From contig JAISPG010000027.1 of assembly GCA_031275085.1 (NCBI GenBank), positions 1-64,000 on the forward strand: a DNA stretch of 64,000 nt, given 5' to 3'. Below are positions 1 through 9,800 of the stretch, piece by piece (within the stretch, counting starts at the first letter, position 1; the number at the start of each line of letters is the position of its first letter). The DNA comes from Bacteroidales bacterium. GTDB lineage: Bacteria > Bacteroidota > Bacteroidia > Bacteroidales > ML635J-15. The notes beneath the pieces are model-generated. The model searched no databases and was not told where the DNA came from. It was given only the letters and a program-made list of their open reading frames with translations. The translations under genes and the position numbers were made by a program.

Positions 1-1
1 A

Positions 2-306
2 AATAACCTGAAAAATCCGCGCTTAACAATAGTAAGAGAAAATAAAGTCATTATGGATTCTATTTATGATAGCTTTCATATAGCATCAGATTTATATCCC
101 ACACTTCGCGAAAGTTTAAGCTTGAAAGATTAAAAAAAATAATTCAATTGGGGAACCTTAGATCTTTTCAAGTTTCAATCGGAAGCGAAAGTGCTGAAAC
201 TGAAGAAAATTTAAATTTTTCTATGATCAAAACTAAAAAAGGTTCTTTCAGACCGGGAATCTACCTAAAAGAAGAGCTAAACAACCTGAAATTTGAAAAG
301 TATTAA
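2..306 (+). pseudogene. 3' end of an unidentified gene, apparently frameshifted
   Basis: An open frame enters from the left edge and stops at 131-133, ending SLSLKD. A second frame, open from about 73 to the stop at 304-306, continues as ERLKKIIQLGNLRSFQVS and looks equally protein-like, with charged and hydrophobic residues in good alternation. The two join smoothly if one A is missing near 117-119 (TTTAAGCTT instead of TTTAAAGCTT), giving ESLKLERLKK across the join. The second frame has no start codon of its own. I do not recognise the family. It is either a decayed gene end or a one-base sequencing error. The two hairpins that follow fit the 3' end of a transcription unit. Confidence 0.45.
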
Positions 307-310
307 GTCA

Positions 311-355
311 TAAAAAAGGGTTACTACTTTTCATAAAAAGTATTAACCCTTTTTA
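311..355 (+). terminator. Intrinsic terminator hairpin
   Basis: The 11-nt arms AAAAAGGGTTA and TAACCCTTTTT enclose a loop that contains a second small stem (CTTTT/AAAAG). A T-run follows. It sits 5 nt after the stop codon of the left-edge gene. Confidence 0.75.
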
Positions 356-358
356 CAG

Positions 359-399
359 AAAGTAATATTCCTTTTGTACAAAAGGAATATTACTTTTTT
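359..399. terminator. Second, bidirectional terminator-like hairpin
   Basis: A near-perfect palindrome with arms built on AGTAATATTCCTTTT and its complement, a 4-nt loop and T-runs on both strands, directly behind the first terminator. It may block read-through in both directions. Confidence 0.6.
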
Positions 400-548
400 C
401 ACACACATATCAAATCAAAATAAAACACTACATATCAAACAATTACATATCAATTATTTTATTTTCAGAATTATTCCGTTAATAATTACAATAAGAAGCT
501 GTTTGTGTATTTTTATTTTATTTACCTGAGTTTTGAATATATATTGAT

Positions 549-604
549 TTGGTAAAGGTTCTCGCTGGTTTTTGCATGGCAAAAACCAGCGAGAACCTTG
601 CCAA
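549..604. repeat. Long perfect inverted repeat (21-bp arms, 3-bp loop)
   Basis: Arms at 555-575 and 579-599 are perfectly complementary and flank the loop ATG. TTGG/CCAA outside extends the pairing. The arms contain the GC-rich core CTCGCTGG in a very AT-rich spacer. It has no T-run, so it is not an ordinary terminator. It lies in a 450-bp gene-free stretch (307-758) that otherwise holds two terminators and the tRNA promoter. A minus-strand ORF here runs through the palindrome and is judged spurious. Confidence 0.7.
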
Positions 605-704
605 CAGCTTGATATAAGCTGCAAACTTGCATTGTATCCATGAGATTTCAGTTTACGTCTGGCATTTATATTGAACCTACAACTTTCAACTTTATTAACA
701 TTTA

Positions 705-736
705 TTTGTATTGTTTTTCTAAGTTTTATACATTTG
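705..736 (+). promoter_or_regulatory. Promoter of tRNA-Lys(CTT)
   Basis: TACATTTG at 729-736 matches the Bacteroidota -7 consensus TAnnTTTG, and TTTG at 705-708 lies 20 bp upstream as a -33 element. The tRNA starts 23 nt downstream. Confidence 0.6.
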
Positions 737-758
737 CAACCGTAAAATTTTTGCAAAA

Positions 759-831
759 CGGTCCGTAGCTCAGTTGGTAGAGCACGTGACTCTTAATCAT
801 GGGGTCGAGGGTTCGAGTCCCTCCGGACCGG
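759..831 (+). tRNA. tRNA-Lys(CTT)
   Basis: Cloverleaf read directly: acceptor CGGTCCG pairs with CGGACCG; D arm GCTC...GAGC; anticodon stem CGTGA/TCATG around loop CTCTTAA, giving anticodon CTT; T arm GAGGG/CCCTC with TTCGAGT; discriminator G. CCA is not fully encoded and must be added enzymatically. The gene has its own promoter and terminator. Confidence 0.95.
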
Positions 832-832
832 C

Positions 833-868
833 AAAATAAAAGTCTGACAAAATCAGACTTTTATTTTT
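833..868 (+). terminator. Terminator of tRNA-Lys(CTT)
   Basis: AAAGTCTGA pairs with TCAGACTTT within longer A/T-extended arms and is followed by a T-run, immediately after the tRNA. Confidence 0.75.
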
Positions 869-949
869 ATTCTCTCAGTTATATTTTATGAAATTTTCAT
901 TTAAATAAATCAAGCCACATAACTATATGGTTTTCTTACAATTATAATT

Positions 950-3583
950 TTACAGAACTTTTGTTAATACCAATTCTCCAATCCCAATAGTATAACCCTC
1001 GCTGGAAAGAATTATATTACCATCCGGATCTGTCATTTTTATCTGTGGGAATATTATTCCTGATCCTCCGGCTGAACATTTTATATTTTTCATTAATAAA
1101 TTTAAATCCTTATCATAATAATAATTTAAATTATCAGGAAATCCATGCTTAAGCGGATCAAAATCTTTTTCATTTATAATAAAACATACATCAATATTAT
1201 TATTTTTCAATTCATTGATCATAGGCGATAAATCACGTACTATATGCTTCGACGGTTCTTTGGAAGGATCAAGCCAACAATAAACAGTATAGGACTTCTC
1301 TCCTATTTTCTCTGAATTCACGGCTTCTCCATTTAAAGAATAAACCTGGGAATTAACAAATTTATCCGTAAAGGTTTGTTCCGAAGTTACTTCCGGCAGT
1401 TCAACATCAACAGTTACAACTTCATTTTCATGCAAATCAAAATATTTCCGTTTCACAATTACACTTCCATCTTCATTACGTACAGCAGACAATAACATAT
1501 ATGTTCCTTCCTGAAGTTCGATTCCTTCATTAAATTCACTTACAGGTATTTCCCAACCAAGGTCGACTGTATGAAATTTTGCATTTGTTAATTTTACCAA
1601 AGCGAAATGTACCCTGTATTTTAATTCTCTGTTATTATAAGCCGATGCTAATTTTACAGTTCCTCTTTTTATTTCAGGAGATCCTTCCGGTTCATCCAGA
1701 ATAATATCCGTCCATTTTCCTTTTGAGTACACTTGTACCAATCCACTTGCAGATTCGATACGGGAAGGAATACCCAAACTGCGGCAATATGCTGCAAAAT
1801 ATATTTTAAAAGACCTGTCATCGCTTAGTTTTGTCTTATGAACCCCTGAAGGTGTTAATGGAACTCTATATGCATTAAGTTCGTTTCCCGAAATTTCTCT
1901 TCCATCAAACTGCAATTTTGTTGCAATATCCGACTTTAAATTATGTGTCAAAACATCAATATTATTTTTATATTCATTTATTTGTTTATCATCAAGATCC
2001 GTTAATATTAATTTACGGTAGGGCTTTAACATTTCAAACGAGATCCTGGGATTCAAAACATATTTATCAAAAATTTCTTCGGGAATATTTTCATCATAAT
2101 ATTTTAATGCATAATCCATATGTTCTGTAAGAATATCTGCACGGGTATCTCTCAGATCTTTTTCTGAAATAACTTTAAGTAAGCGTACAGCCTCCTTTTG
2201 TAAGGATTTCTCTGCAGAAACAATTAAAAATTCTTCTATTTCTTTCCAGTTACCTCTGCTTTTTATTAAAAAATCTTCAATATTGTCGGGATATTTGTAT
2301 TTTCTTAAAATTTCTTTTGCTCTTTCTGCAGTATAAAATGTTGTTTCGTAAGCTGTTCGTATTGAATCTTCAACTGCTATTCTCCTTTCATTTTCTTCTA
2401 TCAGTCCAGAATCAAGCACCTTAGCTTCACCGGCTTTTGGTGGAATATATTTTACAAATTCAGCAGGAAAAACATTTTTACCGGACAAAATAATTTTTAC
2501 TTCAGTCATATCCGGCAACACACTGGTACTTGTGAATTTTTCGCCATTGTCTACATAAATTTCCAGACTTCCGTAGCCTGTTTTAAATTTTACTTTTCCG
2601 GATTTGTCTGTTTTTTCAACATGTAAAGGAAAAAGTTCTGCATAGTTATACAACTGAAACTGAACATCTGCCCCTTCTATAGGGTTATCATTTTCATCAA
2701 CAACCAGAACTTCCAGAATTTTTACAGGTGCATAAGTTTCAAGAGTATTTACCCACGAAAAATTTTCTGTTTCAGAGATATAAGTTTCTTCTTCGCCCGG
2801 AAGTTTTCCGAACTGTTTGGTATGAACAAGCATAGCTCTGCTAGCAGGCACATCAAACCAGCCTTTATTAAGTACCGGTTCCGGTTCACATGCTCCCATA
2901 TAATACCATTTTCCATCAATCCAGACTTCCACCCATGCATGATTGTCGTCGGTATGCGCCCAACGCGGAGTATAAACCTGACGTGCCGGTATGCCGGCAG
3001 CTCTTAGTGCTGTAGTCGTAAATGTAGATTCCTCTCCGCATCTTCCAAAAGCCGAACGCACTGCTCCCAACGGCGATATTGTCCTTTCATCGGTAGGACG
3101 ATAATTGACCTTTTCATGACACCAATGGTTAACTTCAAGTGCAGCCTGCTCCATAGTTAAATTCATTGGTAAAAGCCGTTCCTTTAATTCTTTAAAAAAT
3201 ACTATTCTTGCAGAATCCATATTTTCATTGTTCATCCTTGGCGGAAGCACATAATGCATAAAAATATCCTCCGGAATGTTTTTTGCCCATGAAAAAGTTT
3301 CTGTTGCTTTTATTGAGTACCGAACCTGTTCTGCGTAGAAATCAAAATCATAATCAGCAAAGTCCGATAATGGCATATATGTGAACAAAAATTTCAGATA
3401 ATATTTCTCCCGTTCCGTGAGCTGCCTGTTATCAAGTTCATCAAAAAAAGTTCCGGTATAATCCTTCAATAACTGACACCGTAGTTCATAATTTTTATCC
3501 AGATTATTTTTTTCTACTTTAACATCTTTTTTAACGCATCCAAGAAGCGAAACAATACCAATAAGTATAAGACATTTTTTCAT
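950..3583 (-). CDS. Lipoprotein with transglutaminase-like domain and thioredoxin-like C-terminus
   Basis: The start is placed at the ATG at 3583 because it gives a lipoprotein signal (MKKCLILIGIVSLLGC, lipobox LLGC); upstream in-frame codons would destroy it. About 877 aa. A transglutaminase core in the first third shows the Cys of FGRCGEES, the His of DNHAWVEVW and an acidic residue in GACEPEP, the usual Cys-His-Asp arrangement. It is followed by a carboxypeptidase-regulatory-like beta domain (DENDNPIEGADVQFQ), a helical stretch, a second degraded transglutaminase-like segment (CRSLGIPSRIESASG) and a C-terminal thioredoxin-like fold without CxxC (WLDPSKEPSKH). Such proteins are common outer-surface or periplasmic lipoproteins in Bacteroidota. 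Peptidase or cross-linking activity is inferred, and the substrate is unknown. A -7 element precedes it at 3614-3621. Confidence 0.8.
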   Translation of the reverse strand: MKKCLILIGIVSLLGCVKKDVKVEKNNLDKNYELRCQLLKDYTGTFFDELDNRQLTEREKYYLKFLFTYMPLSDFADYDFDFYAEQVRYSIKATETFSWAKNIPEDIFMHYVLPPRMNNENMDSARIVFFKELKERLLPMNLTMEQAALEVNHWCHEKVNYRPTDERTISPLGAVRSAFGRCGEESTFTTTALRAAGIPARQVYTPRWAHTDDNHAWVEVWIDGKWYYMGACEPEPVLNKGWFDVPASRAMLVHTKQFGKLPGEEETYISETENFSWVNTLETYAPVKILEVLVVDENDNPIEGADVQFQLYNYAELFPLHVEKTDKSGKVKFKTGYGSLEIYVDNGEKFTSTSVLPDMTEVKIILSGKNVFPAEFVKYIPPKAGEAKVLDSGLIEENERRIAVEDSIRTAYETTFYTAERAKEILRKYKYPDNIEDFLIKSRGNWKEIEEFLIVSAEKSLQKEAVRLLKVISEKDLRDTRADILTEHMDYALKYYDENIPEEIFDKYVLNPRISFEMLKPYRKLILTDLDDKQINEYKNNIDVLTHNLKSDIATKLQFDGREISGNELNAYRVPLTPSGVHKTKLSDDRSFKIYFAAYCRSLGIPSRIESASGLVQVYSKGKWTDIILDEPEGSPEIKRGTVKLASAYNNRELKYRVHFALVKLTNAKFHTVDLGWEIPVSEFNEGIELQEGTYMLLSAVRNEDGSVIVKRKYFDLHENEVVTVDVELPEVTSEQTFTDKFVNSQVYSLNGEAVNSEKIGEKSYTVYCWLDPSKEPSKHIVRDLSPMINELKNNNIDVCFIINEKDFDPLKHGFPDNLNYYYDKDLNLLMKNIKCSAGGSGIIFPQIKMTDPDGNIILSSEGYTIGIGELVLTKVL

Positions 3584-3613
3584 ATTTTTTTTAATTTTTA
3601 TCAGGTTCAAATA

Positions 3614-3621
3614 CAAAATTA
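3614..3621 (-). promoter_or_regulatory. -7 element of the transglutaminase-like lipoprotein gene
   Basis: On the minus strand this reads TAATTTTG (TAnnTTTG), about 30 nt upstream of the chosen ATG. Confidence 0.5.
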
Positions 3622-3670
3622 AATGCATAAAAACATCGCTCCAAAATAGTAATAAAATAATAAAATACAA

Positions 3671-3780
3671 AATTGGCTAAATGAATTAAGAATGAAAAAT
3701 TGGCTAAATGAATTAAGAATGAAAAATTTGCTAAACTATCCATTCTTAATTTTTAATTTTTCATTCTTAATTCCCAATTT
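3671..3780. repeat. 27-bp tandem repeat and AATTCTTAATT-type intergenic repeat
   Basis: Two identical 27-bp units (3671-3697, 3698-3724) carrying GGCTAAATGAATTAAGAATG are followed by a partial third unit. The complementary motif CATTCTTAATTTTTAATT then occurs at 3740-3772, so the region can fold back. The same TTAATTCTTAATT vocabulary recurs at about 22620, 26240 and 62670. Confidence 0.75.
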
Positions 3781-3823
3781 TCCATTTCCAGTTTAAAAAC
3801 TATCTTTACAAAAATTTTAAAAA

Positions 3824-4801
3824 TTGAAAGTTTTAAAAAACATAAAGTATATTAATACAACAAAACTGATCAATTTATGGAAGTTGTATCTGTATTTTTA
3901 TCAAAAAAAAAGAAAAGTTAATAACGATAAAATACTTCCTGCGCCTTGTTTTATTTCCATCGAACCTACAAATTTCTGCAATTTGAAATGCCCTGCATGT
4001 CCTTCGGGGAACGGAGAACTGTCACGTGAAAGAGGTTTTATGGATTTTTCTTTATTTAAAAAGATTATTGATGATCAAAAAGATACCCTAATCAACATCA
4101 TTTTTCATTTTCAGGGAGAACCTTTACTTCATAAAGAACTTGGCAGAATGATAAATTATGCGAAAGAAAATAATATTTATACAATGTTTTCCACAAACGC
4201 ACAGCTTCTTGCTGAAAAAACAGATATGATAAAAGAATCAGGGCCCGACAAAATAATAATATCCCTGGATGGTATAACTCAGGAAAGTTATAATAAATAC
4301 CGCATAAACGGTGATATTAATAAAATATATTCCGCACTGAAAAATTTATCCGGATTAAAGGATGGAAAAAGACCTTTCATTGAATTACAATTTCTGGTAT
4401 TCAGCCATAATATAAATGAAATTCCTGAAGTAAAAAAATTAAAGAAAAAATATAAAATTGATAGAATAACTTTTAAGAGTGTACAAATTTATGATAATTC
4501 GCAGATAAATATGCTTCCTGCAGATGAAAAATATCTCCGGTATGAAGTTTCTGATGGAAATTTCAGGTTAAGATCGGATTTGCGGAACAAATGCCACAGG
4601 ATCATTTTCGGTTCGGTAATAACATGGAACGGAAATGTGGTTCCCTGTTGTTTCGATAAAGATGCTGAATATATCACAGGAAATGCCGGAAATGAAAAAT
4701 TGAACGATATAAGGAATGATAATAAATATAAAACATTTATAAATTCCGTATTTTCGCACCGTGATAAAATAGAAATATGTAAAAATTGTACGGAATTTTA
4801 G
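3824..4801 (+). CDS. Radical SAM/SPASM domain protein
   Basis: Cys52, Cys56 and Cys59 form the CxxxCxxC cluster (CNLKCPAC) that binds the SAM-cleaving 4Fe-4S centre, preceded by the usual strand SIEPTN. A SPASM-type C-terminus follows: WNGNVVPCCFD and, at the very end, CKNC, which would bind an auxiliary cluster. 325 aa, full length for such proteins. The start is a TTG; no in-frame ATG precedes the domain. A near-consensus -7 box TATCTTTA lies at 3801-3808. It is followed after one base by folK, then tadA, so it probably heads an operon. Relatives modify peptides or tRNA, or act in cofactor synthesis; the substrate here cannot be told. Confidence 0.85.
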   Translation: MKVLKNIKYINTTKLINLWKLYLYFYQKKRKVNNDKILPAPCFISIEPTNFCNLKCPACPSGNGELSRERGFMDFSLFKKIIDDQKDTLINIIFHFQGEPLLHKELGRMINYAKENNIYTMFSTNAQLLAEKTDMIKESGPDKIIISLDGITQESYNKYRINGDINKIYSALKNLSGLKDGKRPFIELQFLVFSHNINEIPEVKKLKKKYKIDRITFKSVQIYDNSQINMLPADEKYLRYEVSDGNFRLRSDLRNKCHRIIFGSVITWNGNVVPCCFDKDAEYITGNAGNEKLNDIRNDNKYKTFINSVFSHRDKIEICKNCTEF

Positions 4802-4802
4802 T

Positions 4803-5297
4803 ATGGCTGTAGTTTTCCTGGGAATAGGCGGTAATCTGGGTTCAAGAATATTGAACATTGAAAAGACAATAAAATTGGTATCCGAAAAAATATCCATACC
4901 TGAAAAAATATCATCTTTATATATTTCAGAACCGTGGGGATTCGAACATTCAAAATATTTTACAAATGCAGTTATTCAGTTGAATTCCGAATTATCTCCC
5001 GAACAGCTTTTAAGAATAATCAAAGATATTGAAACCGAAATGAAAAGGATAAAAACATCTGATTCTTATGAAGGACGTACTATGGATATAGATATTCTTT
5101 TTTATGAAGAAAAAATTGTCAATAACGACAATCTGCAAATTCCTCATCCATTATTACAAAACAGATTGTTTGTACTGTTACCTTTAAATGAAATAGCACC
5201 CGGATTTATTCATCCGGCTTTAAACAAAAGCATCAGTGAACTTTTAAAAGCTTGTAAAGACCAATCTAAAATAAGAAGACTTTGTTATGGAGCATGA
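4803..5297 (+). CDS. folK: 2-amino-4-hydroxy-6-hydroxymethyldihydropteridine pyrophosphokinase
   Basis: 164 aa, a normal length for HPPK. It transfers pyrophosphate from ATP to hydroxymethyldihydropterin in folate synthesis in the cytoplasm. Visible family motifs are GIGGNLGSR near the N-terminus, EPWGFEHSKYFTNAV, and the Mg/ATP-binding stretch GRTMDIDILFYE followed by IPHPLLQNRLFVLLPL. The ATG is one base after the radical SAM stop, and the 3' end overlaps tadA by 11 bp, so translation is probably coupled. Confidence 0.95.
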   Translation: MAVVFLGIGGNLGSRILNIEKTIKLVSEKISIPEKISSLYISEPWGFEHSKYFTNAVIQLNSELSPEQLLRIIKDIETEMKRIKTSDSYEGRTMDIDILFYEEKIVNNDNLQIPHPLLQNRLFVLLPLNEIAPGFIHPALNKSISELLKACKDQSKIRRLCYGA

Positions 5298-5724
5298 AAA
5301 ATATATGAAACAGGCATTAATGGAAGCGGAAAAAGCTCTAAGTTCAGGAGAAATTCCTGTCGGAGCAATAATTGTTTGTAACGAACGTATTATTGCCAGA
5401 GGTTATAACCAAACCGAAATGCTTAACGATGTCACGGCTCATGCAGAAATAATTGCACTCACTTCTGCATCCAATTTTCTGGGGAGTAAATATTTGAAAA
5501 ACTGTACTCTGTATGTCACACTGGAACCTTGTGTAATGTGTGCAGGAGCATTATCATGGTCGCAAATTCCTGCAATAGCATTCGGTGCTTATGACGAAAA
5601 AAAAGGTTATTCAAAATTCAATAAGGATATTTTGCATGCAAACACAAAAATAACCGGAGGTATACTGAAAAATGAATGTTCTCAAATATTAAAAGATTTT
5701 TTTGCAAAGAAAAGAGAAAAATAA
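5287..5724 (+). CDS. tadA: tRNA-specific adenosine deaminase (nucleoside deaminase)
   Basis: 145 aa. It deaminates A34 of tRNA-Arg(ACG) to inosine. Zinc and catalytic residues are visible: His52 and Glu54 in HAE, and Cys82 and Cys85 in PCVMCAG. The N-terminal helix and GEIPVGAIIV are typical of TadA rather than of cytidine deaminases, though guanine deaminase-like relatives cannot be fully excluded. The start lies inside folK (11-bp overlap). Confidence 0.88.
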   Translation: MEHEKYMKQALMEAEKALSSGEIPVGAIIVCNERIIARGYNQTEMLNDVTAHAEIIALTSASNFLGSKYLKNCTLYVTLEPCVMCAGALSWSQIPAIAFGAYDEKKGYSKFNKDILHANTKITGGILKNECSQILKDFFAKKREK

Positions 5725-5834
5725 TAAATTATATACTATTTTAGAACAAAAAAATAAATCATAATTGTTTTAATTGACTTGTGGATGAATAACAAATTGA
5801 CATATGCTAATCGCAATTTTATCATATAAAAGGA

Positions 5835-6566
5835 TTAATTTTCTATTCCAAAATAATCGTCAGCTTCAATACATTCTTCCATTTCCTCAGTAACTTTATG
5901 ATCATTGCAAATGTATACCTTGCCGGGATATTTTTTCATTACAGAATAATTATGCGTTACCATAATGACCGATTTACCTGATTCACATAATTTGTATAAA
6001 AGACACATAACAATATCTGCACTTTCGGGATCAAGATTTCCGGTAGGTTCATCGGCAAATATAACCGGCGGATTGTTCAGTAATGCCCTGGCAATACATA
6101 CCGATTGTTTTTCTCCTCCCGAAAGCCTGTTAGGCATTGAATGTTTTTTATCAAACATTCCAACGCTTTCAAGAACTTCATTTATACGTATGTCTATATC
6201 ATTTTTATTTTTCCAGTTTGTTGCACGAAGTACAAAACGAAGATTTTCATATACACTTCTGTCCGACATAAGTTCCAAATCCTGAAAAACCATTCCGATT
6301 TTTCTGCGCAACAAAGGGACATTTTTATTTTTTATTTTTTTCAGTTCATAGCCTGCAACTTTTACATTACCGGTTTTTACAGGAAGATCTGCATATAATG
6401 TTTTCAATAAACTGGTCTTTCCGCTGCCTACTTTGCCTATGAGATATACAAACTCTCCAACGCCAACTTTAATATTTACATGTTCCAGTACCATATTATT
6501 TTCCTGATAAACGTCCAGATCGGTCGTTTCAACCAGTAAAGCAGATTCTTCCATTTTATTGTCCAT
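5835..6566 (-). CDS. ftsE: FtsE-type ABC transporter ATP-binding protein
   Basis: A soluble ABC ATPase of about 243 aa. Walker A GKVGSGKTS, Q-loop MVFQD, signature LSGGEKQ, Walker B VIFADEPTG and H-loop VTHN are all present, and the spacing and DEPTGNLDPES match the FtsE/LolD/MacB group. The start at MDNKMEES is chosen because an upstream extension (to 6632) is low-quality sequence. In Bacteroidota ftsE commonly stands apart from ftsX, as here. It is divergently oriented to the large TPR gene. FtsEX normally couples division to peptidoglycan hydrolysis at the inner membrane; that role is assumed from the family. Confidence 0.75.
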   Translation of the reverse strand: MDNKMEESALLVETTDLDVYQENNMVLEHVNIKVGVGEFVYLIGKVGSGKTSLLKTLYADLPVKTGNVKVAGYELKKIKNKNVPLLRRKIGMVFQDLELMSDRSVYENLRFVLRATNWKNKNDIDIRINEVLESVGMFDKKHSMPNRLSGGEKQSVCIARALLNNPPVIFADEPTGNLDPESADIVMCLLYKLCESGKSVIMVTHNYSVMKKYPGKVYICNDHKVTEEMEECIEADDYFGIEN

Positions 6567-6808
6567 GATGTTAAAAACTGTTACACAAATTATTACATAA
6601 AACTTGCATTTTACAAAATTAACATTCAACACATAAAAAAAACTGCAAATGCATATTTAGAAATAAACAACATACTGTTAATTAAAAAGAAAACAAGCTC
6701 TTATCTATTTTCAGGAAACATATTAGTTTTGAAAAGATTATTGATCTAATTAATCCTGCTCACACAAACGGGTGGGACATTTATGGTTTTAAATAAAAAA
6801 CTGAGGAT

Positions 6809-9800
6809 ATGTCTATGAGATTAAAAATTTTAATTATTTTGGTTTTCCTTATTTCAGGTATAAATCTATTTTCACAGCAAACCAGAAGATATAAAGATAA
6901 AATTGATTATTCATATGAAACTGCAAAAGATTTATATGAAAAAGGGATGTATGCGTCGGCACAGAAAATATTTGCACAAATATTGATGGATCCGGGACCT
7001 GAATATTCTGCATATAAAGATGATGCCGCATATTATATAGCCATGTCATCCATGGAACTATTCAATCTTGACGCAGAATATCAACTCCAGAATTTCATGG
7101 AAAAACATCCGGAAAGTAATAATATTGACGAAGCATCTTTTCAGATGGCTAATTATCATTTCAGGAATAAAAAATACAAAAATGCCATCGAATGGTATAA
7201 CAAAACAAAGTGGATAAGGCTTATAGAAAATCAACAATCCGAATATTTTTTCAAATTAGGCTTCAGCCATTTTGCCCGTAAAGACTTTGACCTTGCAGCC
7301 AAAACTTTTTATGAAATAAAAGAAAAACAGGATAATTACGGCATAATGTCACTATATTTTTATTCTCATATAAAATATATAAACGCACAATATGAAACGG
7401 CATTACAAGGATTTCTGGAACTTGAAAAAAATCCTGTTTTTTCCTCAGTTGCTCCGTATTATATTGTTCAAATTTATTATTTACAGGAAAGATACAATAA
7501 TGTAATTGAGTATGCCCCTGCCCTTATGGATACAATAACCGGACCTCGTGAAGCTGAAATAGCAAAACTTCTCGGATCATCATATTATCTTACGGGACAT
7601 TACGGCGAAGCCATTCCATACCTGAAAAAATATATGGCAACTTATTCTGATATAAACGACTTCGATAATTATGAACTTGGTTTCGCATATTATAAAACCC
7701 AACAATACGACCTGGCTGCTACTACATTGAGCAAGATCAAAATAATGGGTGATACGATCAGCCAGAATGCAGCTTATATTATGGGCGATTGCTATATAAA
7801 ACTGGATAAAAAAATAGAAGCAAGACGTGCATTTGAAACAGCATCTTTATATAATTTCAATCCTGATATAAGAGAAGATGCTCTTTTCAATTTTGCACAG
7901 CTAAGTTTTGAATTATCCTTTTCTCCTTTTAACGAAGCGATAAATGCATTTACCCAATATATAAATGAATATTCTAATTCGTTACGAACAGATAAAGCAT
8001 ATGATTATCTTGTTGATGCTTTTTTAAGTACAAAAAATTACAAACAAGCTATTGCCATAATAGAAAAGATGAAAAATCGTAATTCAAAAATAGATATGGC
8101 ATACCAAAGGCTTACATATTACAGAGGTTTGGAACTTTTTACCGAATTAAATTACACTGATGCTATTAAAATGTTTGATAAATCTTTGAATTATAAAATT
8201 TATGACAAAGATATTAATGCACTGTCACATTACTGGAAAGCAGAATCAAATTATCGTCTGAACAATATAAACGAGGCTATAGATCAATTTAAAGAATTTG
8301 TAAATTCAACAGGATCATTACGGCTTGAAGAATATGGAAGAGCTCACTATAACCTTGGTTATGCATATTTCAACAAAAAAGAATATGCCTCCGCCAATTC
8401 GTGGTTCCGCAGGTTTGAAATGCACGAAAAAGATAAAAATACTGCAATAATGAATGATGCACTGAACAGGATAGGCGACTGTTATTTTATAGCAAAAGAA
8501 TTTAAACCAGCAGCAGAATATTATAAAAAAGCCAGTGCTATCGGACTAATTGAAAGTGATTATTCTCTCTATCAGATGTCGCTTTCATACGGAGGGTTAA
8601 AACAACCCGAACAAAAAATATGGTCATTAAAAAAACTGTTAAATAGCTATCCTGATTCGGAATACTCCGGAAATGCAAATTTTGAAATCGCAAGAACGTA
8701 TCACACAACATTTAACAATCTGGATTCAGCAAAATATTATTATAACAGCCTTATTGTAAATTATCCTAATTCATCTATGAAAAAAGCTTCACTTTCGAGC
8801 CTTGGAGCAGTATATTTCAGCCAGAGAGAATTCAACAGAGCTCTTGATATCTACAAACAGGTAATTGCAGAATATCCTAATACTGAAGAAGCCTCGAATG
8901 CAAACGAAATGATCAGGACAATTTATATAGAACTCGACAAAACCGAAGAATATATAGATTTTGCAAACAGTGGCGTACCGGGAGTTTCTGTTAGCCGTGA
9001 CGAACAAGATGAAATCATGTGGCTTGCAGCAAAAAAATTATATATAGATCAGAAATATGAAGATGCTCTTGGTTCATTAACCAATTATTTAGAAAAATTC
9101 CCATCTGGAATACATTATATAGAAGCAAACTATTTCAAAGCCGAAATAAGTTTCTATAATAAAAATTATGATGATGCCTTAGTATCCTATAAAATAGTTG
9201 CTGATGCTTCGCGTGGAAGTTATACGGAAGAAAGTACGCTAAGAACAGCAGGTTTATTATTTGATAAAGAAGACTGGCATCAAGCATATAATTATTATGA
9301 AAAATTATATCCTGTTGCTGAAAATAAATCAACAAAATTAATAGCTGCAATAGGTCGTTTGAGATGTTCGTATAACTCTGAAAATTACGATAATGTAATT
9401 TCTGCCGCAGTTGATATTATTGAAAATGAAAAATCAAACGAAGAACAGATCCGCGAAGCTTATTACAAAATGGCTAAATCTTATTATAACAAAAATAATA
9501 ATATAAGAGCTTTAGGGCTATTCGAAGACTTGTCCAAAGAAGTAATAAGTTTTGAAGGAGCCGAAGCAAAATACAGGGTTGCAGAAATAAATTCCTTAAT
9601 GAAAAGGGATTCGGTTGCCGAAGATATAATATATGAATTTGCTCAATCAAATTCGCCACATTCACACTGGATAGCAAAAAGTTTTATTCTGCTGGCAGAA
9701 ATATATTATTCCAGAGGAGACAGTTTTTCTGCAAAACACGCATTACAGACAGTATTGAACAGCTACGAAAACGAAACTGACGGTGTAAAAGATCAGGCTT

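Noticed and set aside
454-756. 100-codon minus-strand ORF next to tRNA-Lys(CTT)
   Set aside because: It reads through a perfect palindrome and the tRNA promoter, has no protein-like pattern and overlaps non-coding elements.
3671-3735. CRISPR-like array
   Set aside because: Units are contiguous tandem repeats without spacers. No cas gene and no spaced array was seen anywhere in the window.
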